From assembly GCF_004965515.1 (NCBI RefSeq), contig NZ_SSHH01000001.1:62001-126000 (forward strand): a stretch of 64,000 nucleotides of DNA, read 5' to 3'. Position 1 is the first letter of the stretch; each line of letters begins with the position of its first letter. Positions 36,125 through 45,071 of the stretch are shown here, piece by piece. The position numbers and the translations under genes were made by a program. This DNA is from Alteraurantiacibacter aquimixticola (GTDB lineage Bacteria > Pseudomonadota > Alphaproteobacteria > Sphingomonadales > Sphingomonadaceae). Under the pieces are notes generated by a model. That model searched no databases, was not told the DNA's origin, and was given only the letters and a program-made list of their open reading frames with translations.

Positions 36125-38431
36125 ATGATCGACGCGACACTGCACAAGCCCGTGGGACATTGGCTGCTGGCACTGATGGCCGTGCTGCTGGCGGCGGCCT
36201 TGCTGGTCCGCCCGGCGGAAGGGCAGGAGCGCTCTTCCGTCGAGGTGGAAGCGCTGCTGGCGCGCATGACTCTGGATGAAAAGATCGGCCAGCTGGTGCA
36301 GCGCATGGGCGGGCGGTCCAAGGCGCTCAATTCGCGGCTGGGGCCGGAGGAGCTGGAGCGCGTGCGGCGCGGCGAAGTCGGCTCCTACCTCCATGTCGCG
36401 GGCGCCGCTGAATTGCGCGAATTGCAGCGTGTTGCAGTGGAGGAAAGCCGGTTGGGCATCCCGCTGCTCTTCTCAATGGACGTGGTCCATGGCTATCGCA
36501 CGATCTTCCCGGTGCCGCTGGCGATGGCGGCGAGCTGGGACGAGGATGCGGCGATGAGCCATGCCCGCATCGCCGCGCGCGAGGCGAGCGCATCGGGCCT
36601 GCACTGGACCTTCGCGCCGATGGTGGACATCGCCCGCGATGCACGCTGGGGCCGCATCGTCGAAGGCGCGGGCGAGGACGCCTATCTCGGCAGCCGCATG
36701 GCCGCAGCGCAAGTGCGCGGCTTCCAGGGCGACGACCTTGCCGCAGGTGATACGATCATGGCGGGCACCAAGCATTTCGGCGCCTATGGCGCGGCAGAGG
36801 GCGGGCGCGATTATGCCGGGGCGGAGCTGTCCGAGAGGGCGATGCGCGAGGTCTATCTCGCCCCGTTCCGTGCTGCGGCGGAGGCGGAAACGGCGAGCTA
36901 TATGACCGCCTTCAACGCGGTGGGCGGCGTGCCGACCACGGGCAATGAAGCGCTGCTGCGCGGCATCTTGCGCGAGGAATGGGGCTGGGACGGGCTGCTC
37001 TTGTCCGACTGGCGCGCGGTCGAGGAACTGATGGCGCATGGCGTGGCGGAAACCCGCTCCGACGCCGCCGCGCTGGCGCTGCGGGCGAGCGTGGATATGG
37101 ACATGGTCGCGGACGTCTATGCCGACGATCTGCGCGCTGCGATTGCCGACGATCCCTCGCTGGAGGCGCTACTCGACGAGGCGGTACTGCGGATCCTGCG
37201 AGTGAAGCAGCGGCTCGGCCTGTTCGATGATCCTTACGTCTATCACGACACTGCGCGCGAAGCTGCGGTGCTGCTCTCGCCACAGCATCGCGCCGAAGCG
37301 CGGCGGATCGCCGAACGCTCGATCGTGCTGCTGAAGAACGAGGGCGGCGTGCTCCCGCTGGCGCGCGGTGCGGGCAATGTGGCGCTGATCGGCGCGCTCG
37401 CCGACGATGCACTGTCTCAGCTCGGCAGCTGGCGCGCGCAGGGTCGCGAGGAGGATGTGGTGACCTTGCGCAGCGCGCTCGAAGCGGCGCTGCCGGACGT
37501 CACCTATGTTGCGGGCGCGGATAGCCGGAGCGACGATGCGAGCGGCATTCCCGCCGCCGTCGCCGCCGCCGAAGCCGCCGATCTCGTGGTGCTGGCCATC
37601 GGCGAGGATTACGACTGGTCGGGCGAGGCGCGCAGCCGCTCCAGCCTCGAATTGCCCGGCCGCCAGCGCGAATTGCTCGAAGCCGTCGCCGCGACCGGCA
37701 AGCCGCTGGTGGTGGTGCTGATGGGCGGTCGCCCGATGGCGATTCCCGAAGTGGACGAAGCGGCGGACGCGGTGCTCGGGACCTGGCTGCTCGGCATCGA
37801 GGCGGGCCCCGCGATCACCCGCACATTGCTGGGTGAGGCCAATCCCGGCGGCAAGCTGCCCGCCACCTTCCCGCGCGCGACGGGGCAGGTGCCTTTCACC
37901 TACGATACGCTACCGAGCGGCCGGCCCGCCGATCCCGATCTGAGCAAGGACACGGCGCGTTACATGGACCTGCCGATCACCCCGCTCTACGCTTTCGGCC
38001 ATGGGTTGAGCTATACGAGCTTCGACTATGGCGAGATCGCGTTAGACACGTCTTCTGTCGCCGCAGAGGGTGGTTCGGTCACGCTCACCATTCCGGTCAC
38101 CAACAGCGGCAGCGTGGTAGGGGACGAGGTGGTGCAACTCTATATGCGCGATCCTGTCGCCAGCGTCTCGCGCCCGGTGATGCAGCTGCGCGGCTTCCGC
38201 CGGGTCAGCCTTGCACCGGGCGAGACGCGCGAGGTTTCCTTCACGCCGACCGCCGACCAGTTCGCCCTCTGGGGGCTCCAAGGCGGCTGGGTGATCGAGC
38301 CGGGCAGGATCGAACTGCTGATCGGCAGTGCGTCCGACGATATCCGCGCCAGCACGCAAGTGGAGGTGACCGGCACTGCCACAGGCACCATCACGCCCGC
38401 CGCGATCCCGACGCGTGTGACGGTGCGCTAG
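36125..38431 (+). CDS. GH3 beta-glucosidase/beta-xylosidase (BglX-like), secreted
   Basis: This 768-residue enzyme has the BglX domain order. It begins with a signal-anchor-like hydrophobic segment ending RPAEGQ, then a barrel with the nucleophile at about D295 (LLSDWRA), KHFGAYGAAEGGRDYA, and a C-terminal FnIII-like domain (DEVVQLYMRDP). GGGGAGGGGAC precedes the ATG. A longer in-frame start would place the operator inside the gene. It converges with manD, the stops lying 4 bp apart. It is the fourth GH3 gene in the window and a different subgroup from the others. Confidence 0.9.
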   Translation: MIDATLHKPVGHWLLALMAVLLAAALLVRPAEGQERSSVEVEALLARMTLDEKIGQLVQRMGGRSKALNSRLGPEELERVRRGEVGSYLHVAGAAELRELQRVAVEESRLGIPLLFSMDVVHGYRTIFPVPLAMAASWDEDAAMSHARIAAREASASGLHWTFAPMVDIARDARWGRIVEGAGEDAYLGSRMAAAQVRGFQGDDLAAGDTIMAGTKHFGAYGAAEGGRDYAGAELSERAMREVYLAPFRAAAEAETASYMTAFNAVGGVPTTGNEALLRGILREEWGWDGLLLSDWRAVEELMAHGVAETRSDAAALALRASVDMDMVADVYADDLRAAIADDPSLEALLDEAVLRILRVKQRLGLFDDPYVYHDTAREAAVLLSPQHRAEARRIAERSIVLLKNEGGVLPLARGAGNVALIGALADDALSQLGSWRAQGREEDVVTLRSALEAALPDVTYVAGADSRSDDASGIPAAVAAAEAADLVVLAIGEDYDWSGEARSRSSLELPGRQRELLEAVAATGKPLVVVLMGGRPMAIPEVDEAADAVLGTWLLGIEAGPAITRTLLGEANPGGKLPATFPRATGQVPFTYDTLPSGRPADPDLSKDTARYMDLPITPLYAFGHGLSYTSFDYGEIALDTSSVAAEGGSVTLTIPVTNSGSVVGDEVVQLYMRDPVASVSRPVMQLRGFRRVSLAPGETREVSFTPTADQFALWGLQGGWVIEPGRIELLIGSASDDIRASTQVEVTGTATGTITPAAIPTRVTVR

Positions 38432-38435
38432 GCGG

Positions 38436-39644
38436 TCACCAGCTCCACATCGTCCCGTCTTCCAGCCGCGCCACAGGCAATTGGGCGGGGCTGTAGGGGT
38501 ATTTGGCCGCCAGCTCCTCATCGATCGTCACGCCGTGGCCAGGCGTCTCCCCGCAATGGAGGAAGCCGTCGGCGAAGTGGTAGTCATGCGGGAAGACAGC
38601 GTCGGTCTCGTCGGAATGGCGCATATATTCCTGGATGCCGAAATTGGGCACCCAGGTATCGAAATGCAGCGCCGCGCCCATGGTGACGGGGGAGAGGTCG
38701 GTCGCCCCGTGGCTGCCGGTGCGGATCTGGTAGAGGCTCGCGAGGTCGGCGATCCGCCGCAGATGCGTGATCCCCCCTGCGCGCAGCACGGTGGTGCGGA
38801 TATAGTCGATCAACTGGTTCTCGATCAGCTCCTTCGCATCCCAGATCGTGTTGAAGATCTCTCCCACCGCGATCGGCGTAGTGGTGCGTTCACGGATAAG
38901 GCGGAAGGCCTGCTGGTTTTCCGCCGGCGTCGGGTCCTCCATCCAGAACAGGCGATAGTCTTCCAGCGACTTGCCGAGCTGCGCCGCCTCGTTCGGAGTC
39001 AGCCGGTGATGCACGTCATGGAGCAGTTCCGGCTCCTCGCCATATTCCTTGCGCAAGGCCTCGAACAGCTTGGGTGCAAAGCGGAGATATTTGGGCGTGT
39101 CCCACACGGTTTCCGTGGGGAGCGCCGCATCGGCAGGCTCGTAATGTAGAGTGCCGCGCGCCACGCCATAGGCCTTCTCGATCCCCGGAATGCCGCTTTG
39201 CGCGCGGATCGCCTTGTAGCCCATGTCGATATAGCGGCCGACGGCTTCCACCGTCTCTTCCAGCGTGCCTCCATTGGCATGGCCGTAGACGAGCACGCGC
39301 TCGCGGCTCTTGCCACCCAGCAGCTGGTAGAGCGGCATGCCGGCCATCTTGGCCTTGATGTCCCACAAGGCGGTATCGACGGCGGAGACGGCGGACAATT
39401 GCACAGGCCCGCGCCGCCAGTAGCTGCCGCGATAGAGGAACTGCCACATATCCTCGATCCGGCTCGGATCGCGGCCAATGAGGTTGGGGATGACGTGGTC
39501 GGTAAGATAGCTGGCGACGGCCAGCTCGCGCCCGTTCAGCGTGGCATCGCCGATACCGGTAACGCCCTGGTCGGTCTCGACCAGCAGCGTCACGAAATTG
39601 CGGCCCGGACAGCAGACAAGGACCCTTGCAGCGGTGATCTTCAT
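38436..39644 (-). CDS. manD: D-mannonate dehydratase, enolase superfamily
   Basis: This 402-residue enzyme dehydrates D-mannonate to 2-keto-3-deoxygluconate. It is the enolase-superfamily (ManD) type, not UxuA. Metal- and substrate-site motifs [29 protein letters not shown] and [14 protein letters not shown] are present. Its length and long identical stretches match the Novosphingobium ManD as I remember it. A TTG-initiated version three residues longer is possible, but the ATG at 39644 follows GGGAGGGG and gives the family length. It links UxuB to KdgK in the hexuronate branch. Confidence 0.92.
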   Translation of the reverse strand: MKITAARVLVCCPGRNFVTLLVETDQGVTGIGDATLNGRELAVASYLTDHVIPNLIGRDPSRIEDMWQFLYRGSYWRRGPVQLSAVSAVDTALWDIKAKMAGMPLYQLLGGKSRERVLVYGHANGGTLEETVEAVGRYIDMGYKAIRAQSGIPGIEKAYGVARGTLHYEPADAALPTETVWDTPKYLRFAPKLFEALRKEYGEEPELLHDVHHRLTPNEAAQLGKSLEDYRLFWMEDPTPAENQQAFRLIRERTTTPIAVGEIFNTIWDAKELIENQLIDYIRTTVLRAGGITHLRRIADLASLYQIRTGSHGATDLSPVTMGAALHFDTWVPNFGIQEYMRHSDETDAVFPHDYHFADGFLHCGETPGHGVTIDEELAAKYPYSPAQLPVARLEDGTMWSW

Positions 39645-39660
39645 GCGCGACAACCCCTCC

Positions 39661-39674
39661 CGTTAGCGCTACCA
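39661..39674 (-). promoter_or_regulatory. LacI-family operator between manD and uxaC
   Basis: CGTTAGCGCTACCA differs from the common form only at its first base. It lies 16 bp from the manD start and 42 bp from the uxaC start, so it probably serves both. Confidence 0.75.
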
Positions 39675-39716
39675 TTGCCATAACACGCGTTTGGGGAAAA
39701 GCGAGAGGAGACGGGC

Positions 39717-41117
39717 TTGGCGAAGCCATTGTCGCTGGATGAGGACCGGTTGTTCCCGGCCGAGCCGCGCGTGCGCGATATCGCGCGCGCGCTCTATCAT
39801 GAGGTGCGCGACCTGCCGATCGTCAGCCCGCACGGCCATACCGATCCATCCTGGTTTGCGCTAAACGAGCCCTTCGGAAATGCCGCCGAATTGCTGCTGC
39901 AGCCCGACCATTACCTGTTCCGCATGCTCCATTCGCAAGGCATTCCGCTGGAGGCGCTGGGCGTAAAAGAAGGTGCGGCCGATCCGCGCGAGGCGTGGCG
40001 GCTGCTGGCGGCGAATTACCACCTCTTTCGCGGCACCCCGTCGCGCATCTGGTGCGACTGGGTGTTCTCCAAAGTCTTCGGGCTGGACGTGCGGCTGGAG
40101 GCGGAGACTGCCGACCTCTATTACGACACGATCACCTCTGCCTTGGCGACCGACGCCTTCCGCCCGCGCGCGCTGTTCGAGCGGTTCAATATCGAGGTGA
40201 TCGCCACCACCGAGGCGCCGCTCGACACGCTGGAGTATCATGCGACGATCCGCGAATCGGATTGGCAAGGACGCGTCATCACTGCCTATCGCCCCGACCC
40301 GGTGGTCGATCCCGAATTCGAAGGCTTTGCCGAGAACCTCGCCGCGCTCTCCCAGCTGACCGGCGAGGATTGCCTCGACTGGCAGGGATACCTTGCCGCA
40401 CACCGCCAGCGTCGCGCCTTCTTCAAGCAGATGGGAGCCACCTCGACCGATCATGGCCACCCGACCGCGCAGACGGCGGACCTGGCCCCGGATGAGGCCG
40501 AGCGGCTGTTCAACCGCATCAAGCGCGGCGGCGCGCTGCCCGAGGACGCCGAGCTGTTCCGCGCGCAGATGCTCACCGAAATGGCGCGCATGAGCCTCGA
40601 CGATGGCCTCGTCATGCAGCTGCATCCGGGCAGCTTCCGCAATCACAATGCCGCGCTTTTCGCCCGCTATGGGCGCGATGTCGGCGCCGATATTCCGCTC
40701 GCCACCGACTACGTCCATGGCTTGAAGCCGTTGCTCGACCGCTTCGGAAACGAGGCGGGGTTCTCCCTCATCCTCTTCACGCTGGACGAGACTGCCTATG
40801 CGCGCGAGCTGGCCCCGCTGGCCGGGCATTATCCGTGCCTCAAGCTCGGCCCGGCATGGTGGTTCCATGACAGCCCCGAGGGCATGCGCCGCTTCCGCCG
40901 CATGACCACGGAGACGGCGGGCTTCTACAACACGGTCGGCTTCAATGACGATACGCGCGCCTTCCTTTCCATCCCCGCGCGGCATGACCTCGCCCGGCGG
41001 ATCGACTGCGGCTTCCTCGCCGAGCTGGTGGCCGAACACCGGCTGGAGGAGGACGAGGCGCATGAGCTGGCCGCAGACCTCGCCTACAATCTCGCCAAGG
41101 CGGCCTACCGGCTGTGA
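39717..41117 (+). CDS. uxaC: Glucuronate isomerase (uronate isomerase)
   Basis: This 466-residue amidohydrolase-superfamily enzyme isomerises D-glucuronate to D-fructuronate. The metal-binding SPHGHTDPSWF is near the N-terminus, with LHPGSFRNHN and GPAWWFHDSPEGMRRF later. The length matches E. coli UxaC (about 470). The start is a TTG at 39717 preceded by AGAGGAG. It uses glucuronate released by GH67. Its stop overlaps the uxuB start as GTGA. Confidence 0.93.
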   Translation: MAKPLSLDEDRLFPAEPRVRDIARALYHEVRDLPIVSPHGHTDPSWFALNEPFGNAAELLLQPDHYLFRMLHSQGIPLEALGVKEGAADPREAWRLLAANYHLFRGTPSRIWCDWVFSKVFGLDVRLEAETADLYYDTITSALATDAFRPRALFERFNIEVIATTEAPLDTLEYHATIRESDWQGRVITAYRPDPVVDPEFEGFAENLAALSQLTGEDCLDWQGYLAAHRQRRAFFKQMGATSTDHGHPTAQTADLAPDEAERLFNRIKRGGALPEDAELFRAQMLTEMARMSLDDGLVMQLHPGSFRNHNAALFARYGRDVGADIPLATDYVHGLKPLLDRFGNEAGFSLILFTLDETAYARELAPLAGHYPCLKLGPAWWFHDSPEGMRRFRRMTTETAGFYNTVGFNDDTRAFLSIPARHDLARRIDCGFLAELVAEHRLEEDEAHELAADLAYNLAKAAYRL

Positions 41118-42493
41118 GGCTGTCGCGATCCCAATTGCCCGGCCTGCCGCTGGACGTGATCAGGCCGACCTATGATCGCGACATGCAGGAGGTGGGAATC
41201 GTCCATTTCGGCCTCGGCGCTTTCGCACGCGCGCATCTGGCCGCTTACAATGATGCCGCCATGGCAACGGGCGAGACCGGGTGGATGATCGCGGGCGTCT
41301 CGCTGCGGTCCGACAGGGTGGCGCGCCAGCTCAACCCGCAGGCCGGGCTCTATACGCTGACCGAGCGTAGCGGCGAGGGGCAGGCGACGCGCGTCATCGG
41401 CTCCCTGCGCGAGGTGCTGGTGAAAGGCCGCGATTGCGCGAAGATCGTTGCCCGCCTCGCCTCGCCCGAATGCCATGTGGTCAGCTTCACCGTGACCGAA
41501 AAAGGTTATTGCCGAGACGCTGTGGGCGGGCTGGACCACGCAATAGCGGTGGAGAGCTTCTACCCGCTCCTTACGCAGGGGCTGGGCTGGCGCATGGCGG
41601 CGGGCATGCCGGGCTTGACGCTGATGAGTTGCGACAACTTGCCCGAGAACGGAAGAGTGCTCGCCCGCCTGCTGGGTTCGTGGCTGGAGCGCGACAATCC
41701 CGCGCTGGCGGCATGGGTGCGCGAGAACTGCACATTCCCCTCCACCATGGTCGACCGCATCGTGCCCGCCACCAGCGATACGGACCGCGCGACCCTGGCC
41801 GCGAGGCTGGGGGTGGTGGACGAGGGCGCGGTGGTGACCGAGCGGTTCAGCCAATGGGTGATCGAGGACAGCTTCGCCGGTCAGCGCCCGAATTGGGAGG
41901 CGCATGGGGCCGAGATCGTCACCGATGTCGCGCCTTACGAGGCGGCCAAGCTGCGCATGCTCAATGGTGCGCATTCGCTGCTCGCCTATGCCGGCCTCGC
42001 CGCCGGGCATATCTTCGTGCACGAGGCGATGCGGGATGAGCGGATTCGTCCGCTGGTGGAGGTGTTGATGCGGCAGGAGGCCGCGCCTACGGTCACCGGC
42101 CTCGATGGGGGATTCCTGTCCGATTACGCCACCCAGCTGATCGCGCGTTTCGACAATCCGGCGCTTGACCACCGGCTGGCGCAGATCGCGATGGATGGCA
42201 GCCAGAAGGTCCCGCAGCGCTGGCTGGCGACGCTCGCCGACGCGCGCGGCCATTGCATTGCGATCCTGACGGGCATTGCGGCCTGGCTGCTGCATATCGC
42301 CCGCGGCCGCCATTTGGACGACCCGCTTGCTGAGGAGCTGCGCGATGCGATCTCCGCAGGCGATGTCTCGGCGCAACTGGAGCGCCTCTTCGGTCCGCGC
42401 GGCCTGCTCAAGTCGGGCTGGGTGCCGGGGCCGGAGGAGGTCGCATTCATCGCCGAACAACGGCGGATCGTGAGAACTTGGGGAGGGGAATAA
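41114..42493 (+). CDS. uxuB: D-fructuronate reductase (mannitol dehydrogenase family)
   Basis: This 459-residue polyol dehydrogenase reduces D-fructuronate to D-mannonate with NADH. The nucleotide-binding VHFGLGAFARAH lies near residue 30. The family motifs CDNLPENG, ending before FPSTMVDRI, and the active-site region KLRMLNGAHSLLAY are intact. It starts with GTG overlapping the uxaC stop. Related mannitol or tagaturonate enzymes are alternatives, but position between UxaC and ManD makes fructuronate the likely substrate. Confidence 0.9.
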   Translation: MRLSRSQLPGLPLDVIRPTYDRDMQEVGIVHFGLGAFARAHLAAYNDAAMATGETGWMIAGVSLRSDRVARQLNPQAGLYTLTERSGEGQATRVIGSLREVLVKGRDCAKIVARLASPECHVVSFTVTEKGYCRDAVGGLDHAIAVESFYPLLTQGLGWRMAAGMPGLTLMSCDNLPENGRVLARLLGSWLERDNPALAAWVRENCTFPSTMVDRIVPATSDTDRATLAARLGVVDEGAVVTERFSQWVIEDSFAGQRPNWEAHGAEIVTDVAPYEAAKLRMLNGAHSLLAYAGLAAGHIFVHEAMRDERIRPLVEVLMRQEAAPTVTGLDGGFLSDYATQLIARFDNPALDHRLAQIAMDGSQKVPQRWLATLADARGHCIAILTGIAAWLLHIARGRHLDDPLAEELRDAISAGDVSAQLERLFGPRGLLKSGWVPGPEEVAFIAEQRRIVRTWGGE

Positions 42494-42495
42494 TC

Positions 42496-43515
42496 ATGAG
42501 GTTCATTCGGCACATCTGTGCGGGGCTGGCCCTGCTGGCGCTCGCCGCCTGCACGCCGGCCGAAGGGGCCGGGAGCGAGGCGCAGGCCGTATCGGCTCCG
42601 GAGGGCACACCCGTCGCCCGCCACGGCGCGCTGTCCATTACCGATGGCAAGGTGGTGGACGCGCATGGCGAGCCCGTGACCCTGCGCGGCATGAGCCTGT
42701 TCTGGTCGCAATGGGGCCCGCAATATTACACGCGCGAAACGGTGGACTGGCTGGTCTCGGACTGGAAGGTCACCGCCATCCGCGCCTCCATCGCGGCGGA
42801 GGGCGATGACAGCGCGCTCCAGCATTTCGACCGCGAGATCGCCAAGGCAGCGACGGTGATAGAGGCCGCGGAAGCTAACGGTATCTATGTGCTGGTCGAC
42901 TGGCACGCCCATCGCGACCATGCGGATGAGGCGGAGGCCTTCCTCACCGAAATCGCCCGCCGATATGGCCATTTGCCGAACCTGATCTACGAGCCGTTCA
43001 ACGAGCCCTTGCGCGAGGGCGTGGACTGGAGCCGGGACGTGAAGCCCTATCACGAGCGGATGATCGCCGCGATCCGCGCGCATGATCCGGACAACCTTAT
43101 CATCGTCGGCTCACCCAGCTGGAGCCAGGATGTCGACATCGCTGCGACCGATCCGCTGGAAGGCGAGAATATCGGCTACACGCTCCATTACTACGCCGCC
43201 ACGCACAAGCAGGACTTGCGCGACAAGGGCGATGCGGCGCTGGAAGCAGGCCTGGCGCTGATGATCACCGAATTCGGCATTGTCGAGGCAACCGGCGACG
43301 GGCCGATCGACATGGAAAGCTCCAACGCCTGGTGGGACTGGGCCGAGGCGAACGGCATCAGCTGGCTCAACTGGTCGATCACCGACCGCGACGAGAGCAG
43401 CGCGGCGCTGAAGCCCGGAACGCCTCCAGCCGGGTGGAGCGATGAAGACCTGACCGAATCGGGCCGCATATTGCGCGCCCGCCTGCGCGCTGCCGCGGAA
43501 GCCGAGGGGTATTGA
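42496..43515 (+). CDS. GH5 cellulase-type endoglucanase, lipoprotein
   Basis: This 339-residue protein has the GH5 (subfamily 2-like) fold: LRGMSLFWSQWG, the acid/base Glu in IYEPFNEPL, the HYYAATH loop and the nucleophile in MITEFGI. The lipobox is LAAC in a short signal peptide. GGGAGGGG lies just before the ATG. It is the third gene of the uxaC-uxuB operon, so its expression follows uronate use. It would cut cellulose or beta-glucan chains next to xylan. Confidence 0.88.
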   Translation: MRFIRHICAGLALLALAACTPAEGAGSEAQAVSAPEGTPVARHGALSITDGKVVDAHGEPVTLRGMSLFWSQWGPQYYTRETVDWLVSDWKVTAIRASIAAEGDDSALQHFDREIAKAATVIEAAEANGIYVLVDWHAHRDHADEAEAFLTEIARRYGHLPNLIYEPFNEPLREGVDWSRDVKPYHERMIAAIRAHDPDNLIIVGSPSWSQDVDIAATDPLEGENIGYTLHYYAATHKQDLRDKGDAALEAGLALMITEFGIVEATGDGPIDMESSNAWWDWAEANGISWLNWSITDRDESSAALKPGTPPAGWSDEDLTESGRILRARLRAAAEAEGY

Positions 43516-43533
43516 AGGCGGCTGCTCCTCCAT

Positions 43534-43626
43534 CGTCATTGCGAGGAGCGTAGCGACGAAGCAATCCAGGGCGGTCCTGCGTGACGCTCTGGATTGCCGC
43601 GCTCCCTTCGGTCGCTCGCAATGACG
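43534..43626 (+). repeat. Palindromic interspersed repeat, copy 2
   Basis: It starts CGTCATTGCGAGGAGCGTAG and ends CTCGCAATGACG, with CAATCCAG and CTGGATTG inner arms as in copy 1 (23235-23321). It lies between the GH5 and ExuT-like genes, before the operator. The two copies are in the same orientation. Confidence 0.8.
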
Positions 43627-43679
43627 AGGAATTGGAGACTTATTTCCAAACCGCTTGCCGCCATGCCTGCGCTTCCATA

Positions 43680-43693
43680 TGGTAGCGCTATCA
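43680..43693 (+). promoter_or_regulatory. LacI-family operator before exuT-like gene
   Basis: TGGTAGCGCTATCA is identical to the site at 11541. It ends 18 bp before the ATG, overlapping the region where the ribosome site begins. Confidence 0.8.
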
Positions 43694-43711
43694 GGGAGAG
43701 GGGAACGCGAG

Positions 43712-45067
43712 ATGTCCCAAGGGAATGAGGCCGGCATGGCGCCGGGTGCGAATGCGTCCGGAAGCGTGACGGCAGGGCTGGCCAAGCCGCGCGGGAAATA
43801 CCGCTGGGGGATCTGCGCGATCCTCTTCTTCGTCATTACGATCAATTATATCGACCGGCAGGTCATCGGTGTCCTGAAGCCGATCATCCAGGAGGACCTG
43901 GGCTGGAGCGAGGTCGATTACGGCAATATCGTCACTGCCTTCCAGGCCAGCTACGGCATCGGCCTGCTGGTGGTAGGCCGATGGCTCGACCGGGTGGGGA
44001 CACGCAAGGGCATGGCCATCGCCATCGCCCTGTGGAGCATCGCCGCCTGCTTCCACGCCTTTGCGCGCAGCGTGCTCGCCTTCATCCTGGCCCGCGTGGC
44101 GCTGGGCGTGGCCGAAAGCGCGGCCTATCCCGGCGCGGTCAAATCGGTGGCCGAATGGTTCCCCAAGCGCGAGCGGGCGCTGGGCGTCGGCATCCTCAAT
44201 GCGGGGGCCAATATCGCGGTCATCCTGACGCCCATCCTGGGCATCGGCATTGCCGGTTTGTATGGCTGGGAAGCGGCCTTCCTTGTCACCGGCGCGCTAG
44301 GCTTCATCGTGCTGTGGGCCTGGCTGCGCTTCTTCCGCCAGCCCGACGATCACGAAAAGGTGACGGCGGAAGAACGCGAATGGATCACGCAGGATGGCGA
44401 GGACGTCGCGGGCAAGCCCCTCGGCTGGGGCGCGGCGATCCGCCAGCGGCAGGCCTGGTTCTTCATTTGCGGCAAGTTCTTCACCGATCCGGTGTGGTAT
44501 CTCTTCCTCTTCTGGCTGCCCGATTTCCTCGCCCGCACGCAGGGGATGGAGCTGTTCCCGACCGGCGATAGCGGCGTGCTCGCCACCATCGGTCCGGCGC
44601 TGATCGGCGTGTACCTGCTGGCCGATGTCGGCTCGATCGCGGGCGGCTGGCTGTCCTCGCACCTGATCGGCCGCGGATGGTCGGTGAACCGGGCGCGCAA
44701 GACCACGCTCTTCATCGCCGCGCTTTTCGCCCTGCCTATGGTGACGGTGACCTATGCCCCCAGCCCGCTGGTGGCGGTGCTGCTGATCGGCATGGGCACG
44801 GCGGCGCACCAGGCCTTCAGCTCCAACATCTTCACGATGATTTCGGACCTCTATCCGCGCCGCGCGGTGGCGACGATCGCCGGCATGGGCGGCGCAGCAG
44901 GCGCGGTGGGCGGCATATTGATCGCGCAGGCGACTGGCTGGACGCTGGAGCTGACCGGCTCCTATACTCCCATCGTGATCTATGCCGGGCTGGGCTATGT
45001 GATCGCCTTCGTGGTCATCCATTTCCTGGTGCCGCGCATGGTCCCGGCCAAGCTGCCGCAGGAGTAA
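43712..45067 (+). CDS. MFS hexuronate transporter (ExuT-like, ACS family)
   Basis: This 451-residue carrier has about 12 hydrophobic segments. The N-terminal signature ITINYIDRQVIGVLKP and the loop GRWLDRVGTRKG are typical of the anion:cation symporter family. It probably moves glucuronate (or the methylated form) from periplasm to cytoplasm. The ATG at 43712 follows GGGAGAGGGG; a longer version would read through the operator. kdgK follows after 4 bp. Confidence 0.88.
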   Translation: MSQGNEAGMAPGANASGSVTAGLAKPRGKYRWGICAILFFVITINYIDRQVIGVLKPIIQEDLGWSEVDYGNIVTAFQASYGIGLLVVGRWLDRVGTRKGMAIAIALWSIAACFHAFARSVLAFILARVALGVAESAAYPGAVKSVAEWFPKRERALGVGILNAGANIAVILTPILGIGIAGLYGWEAAFLVTGALGFIVLWAWLRFFRQPDDHEKVTAEEREWITQDGEDVAGKPLGWGAAIRQRQAWFFICGKFFTDPVWYLFLFWLPDFLARTQGMELFPTGDSGVLATIGPALIGVYLLADVGSIAGGWLSSHLIGRGWSVNRARKTTLFIAALFALPMVTVTYAPSPLVAVLLIGMGTAAHQAFSSNIFTMISDLYPRRAVATIAGMGGAAGAVGGILIAQATGWTLELTGSYTPIVIYAGLGYVIAFVVIHFLVPRMVPAKLPQE

Positions 45068-45071
45068 TCGC

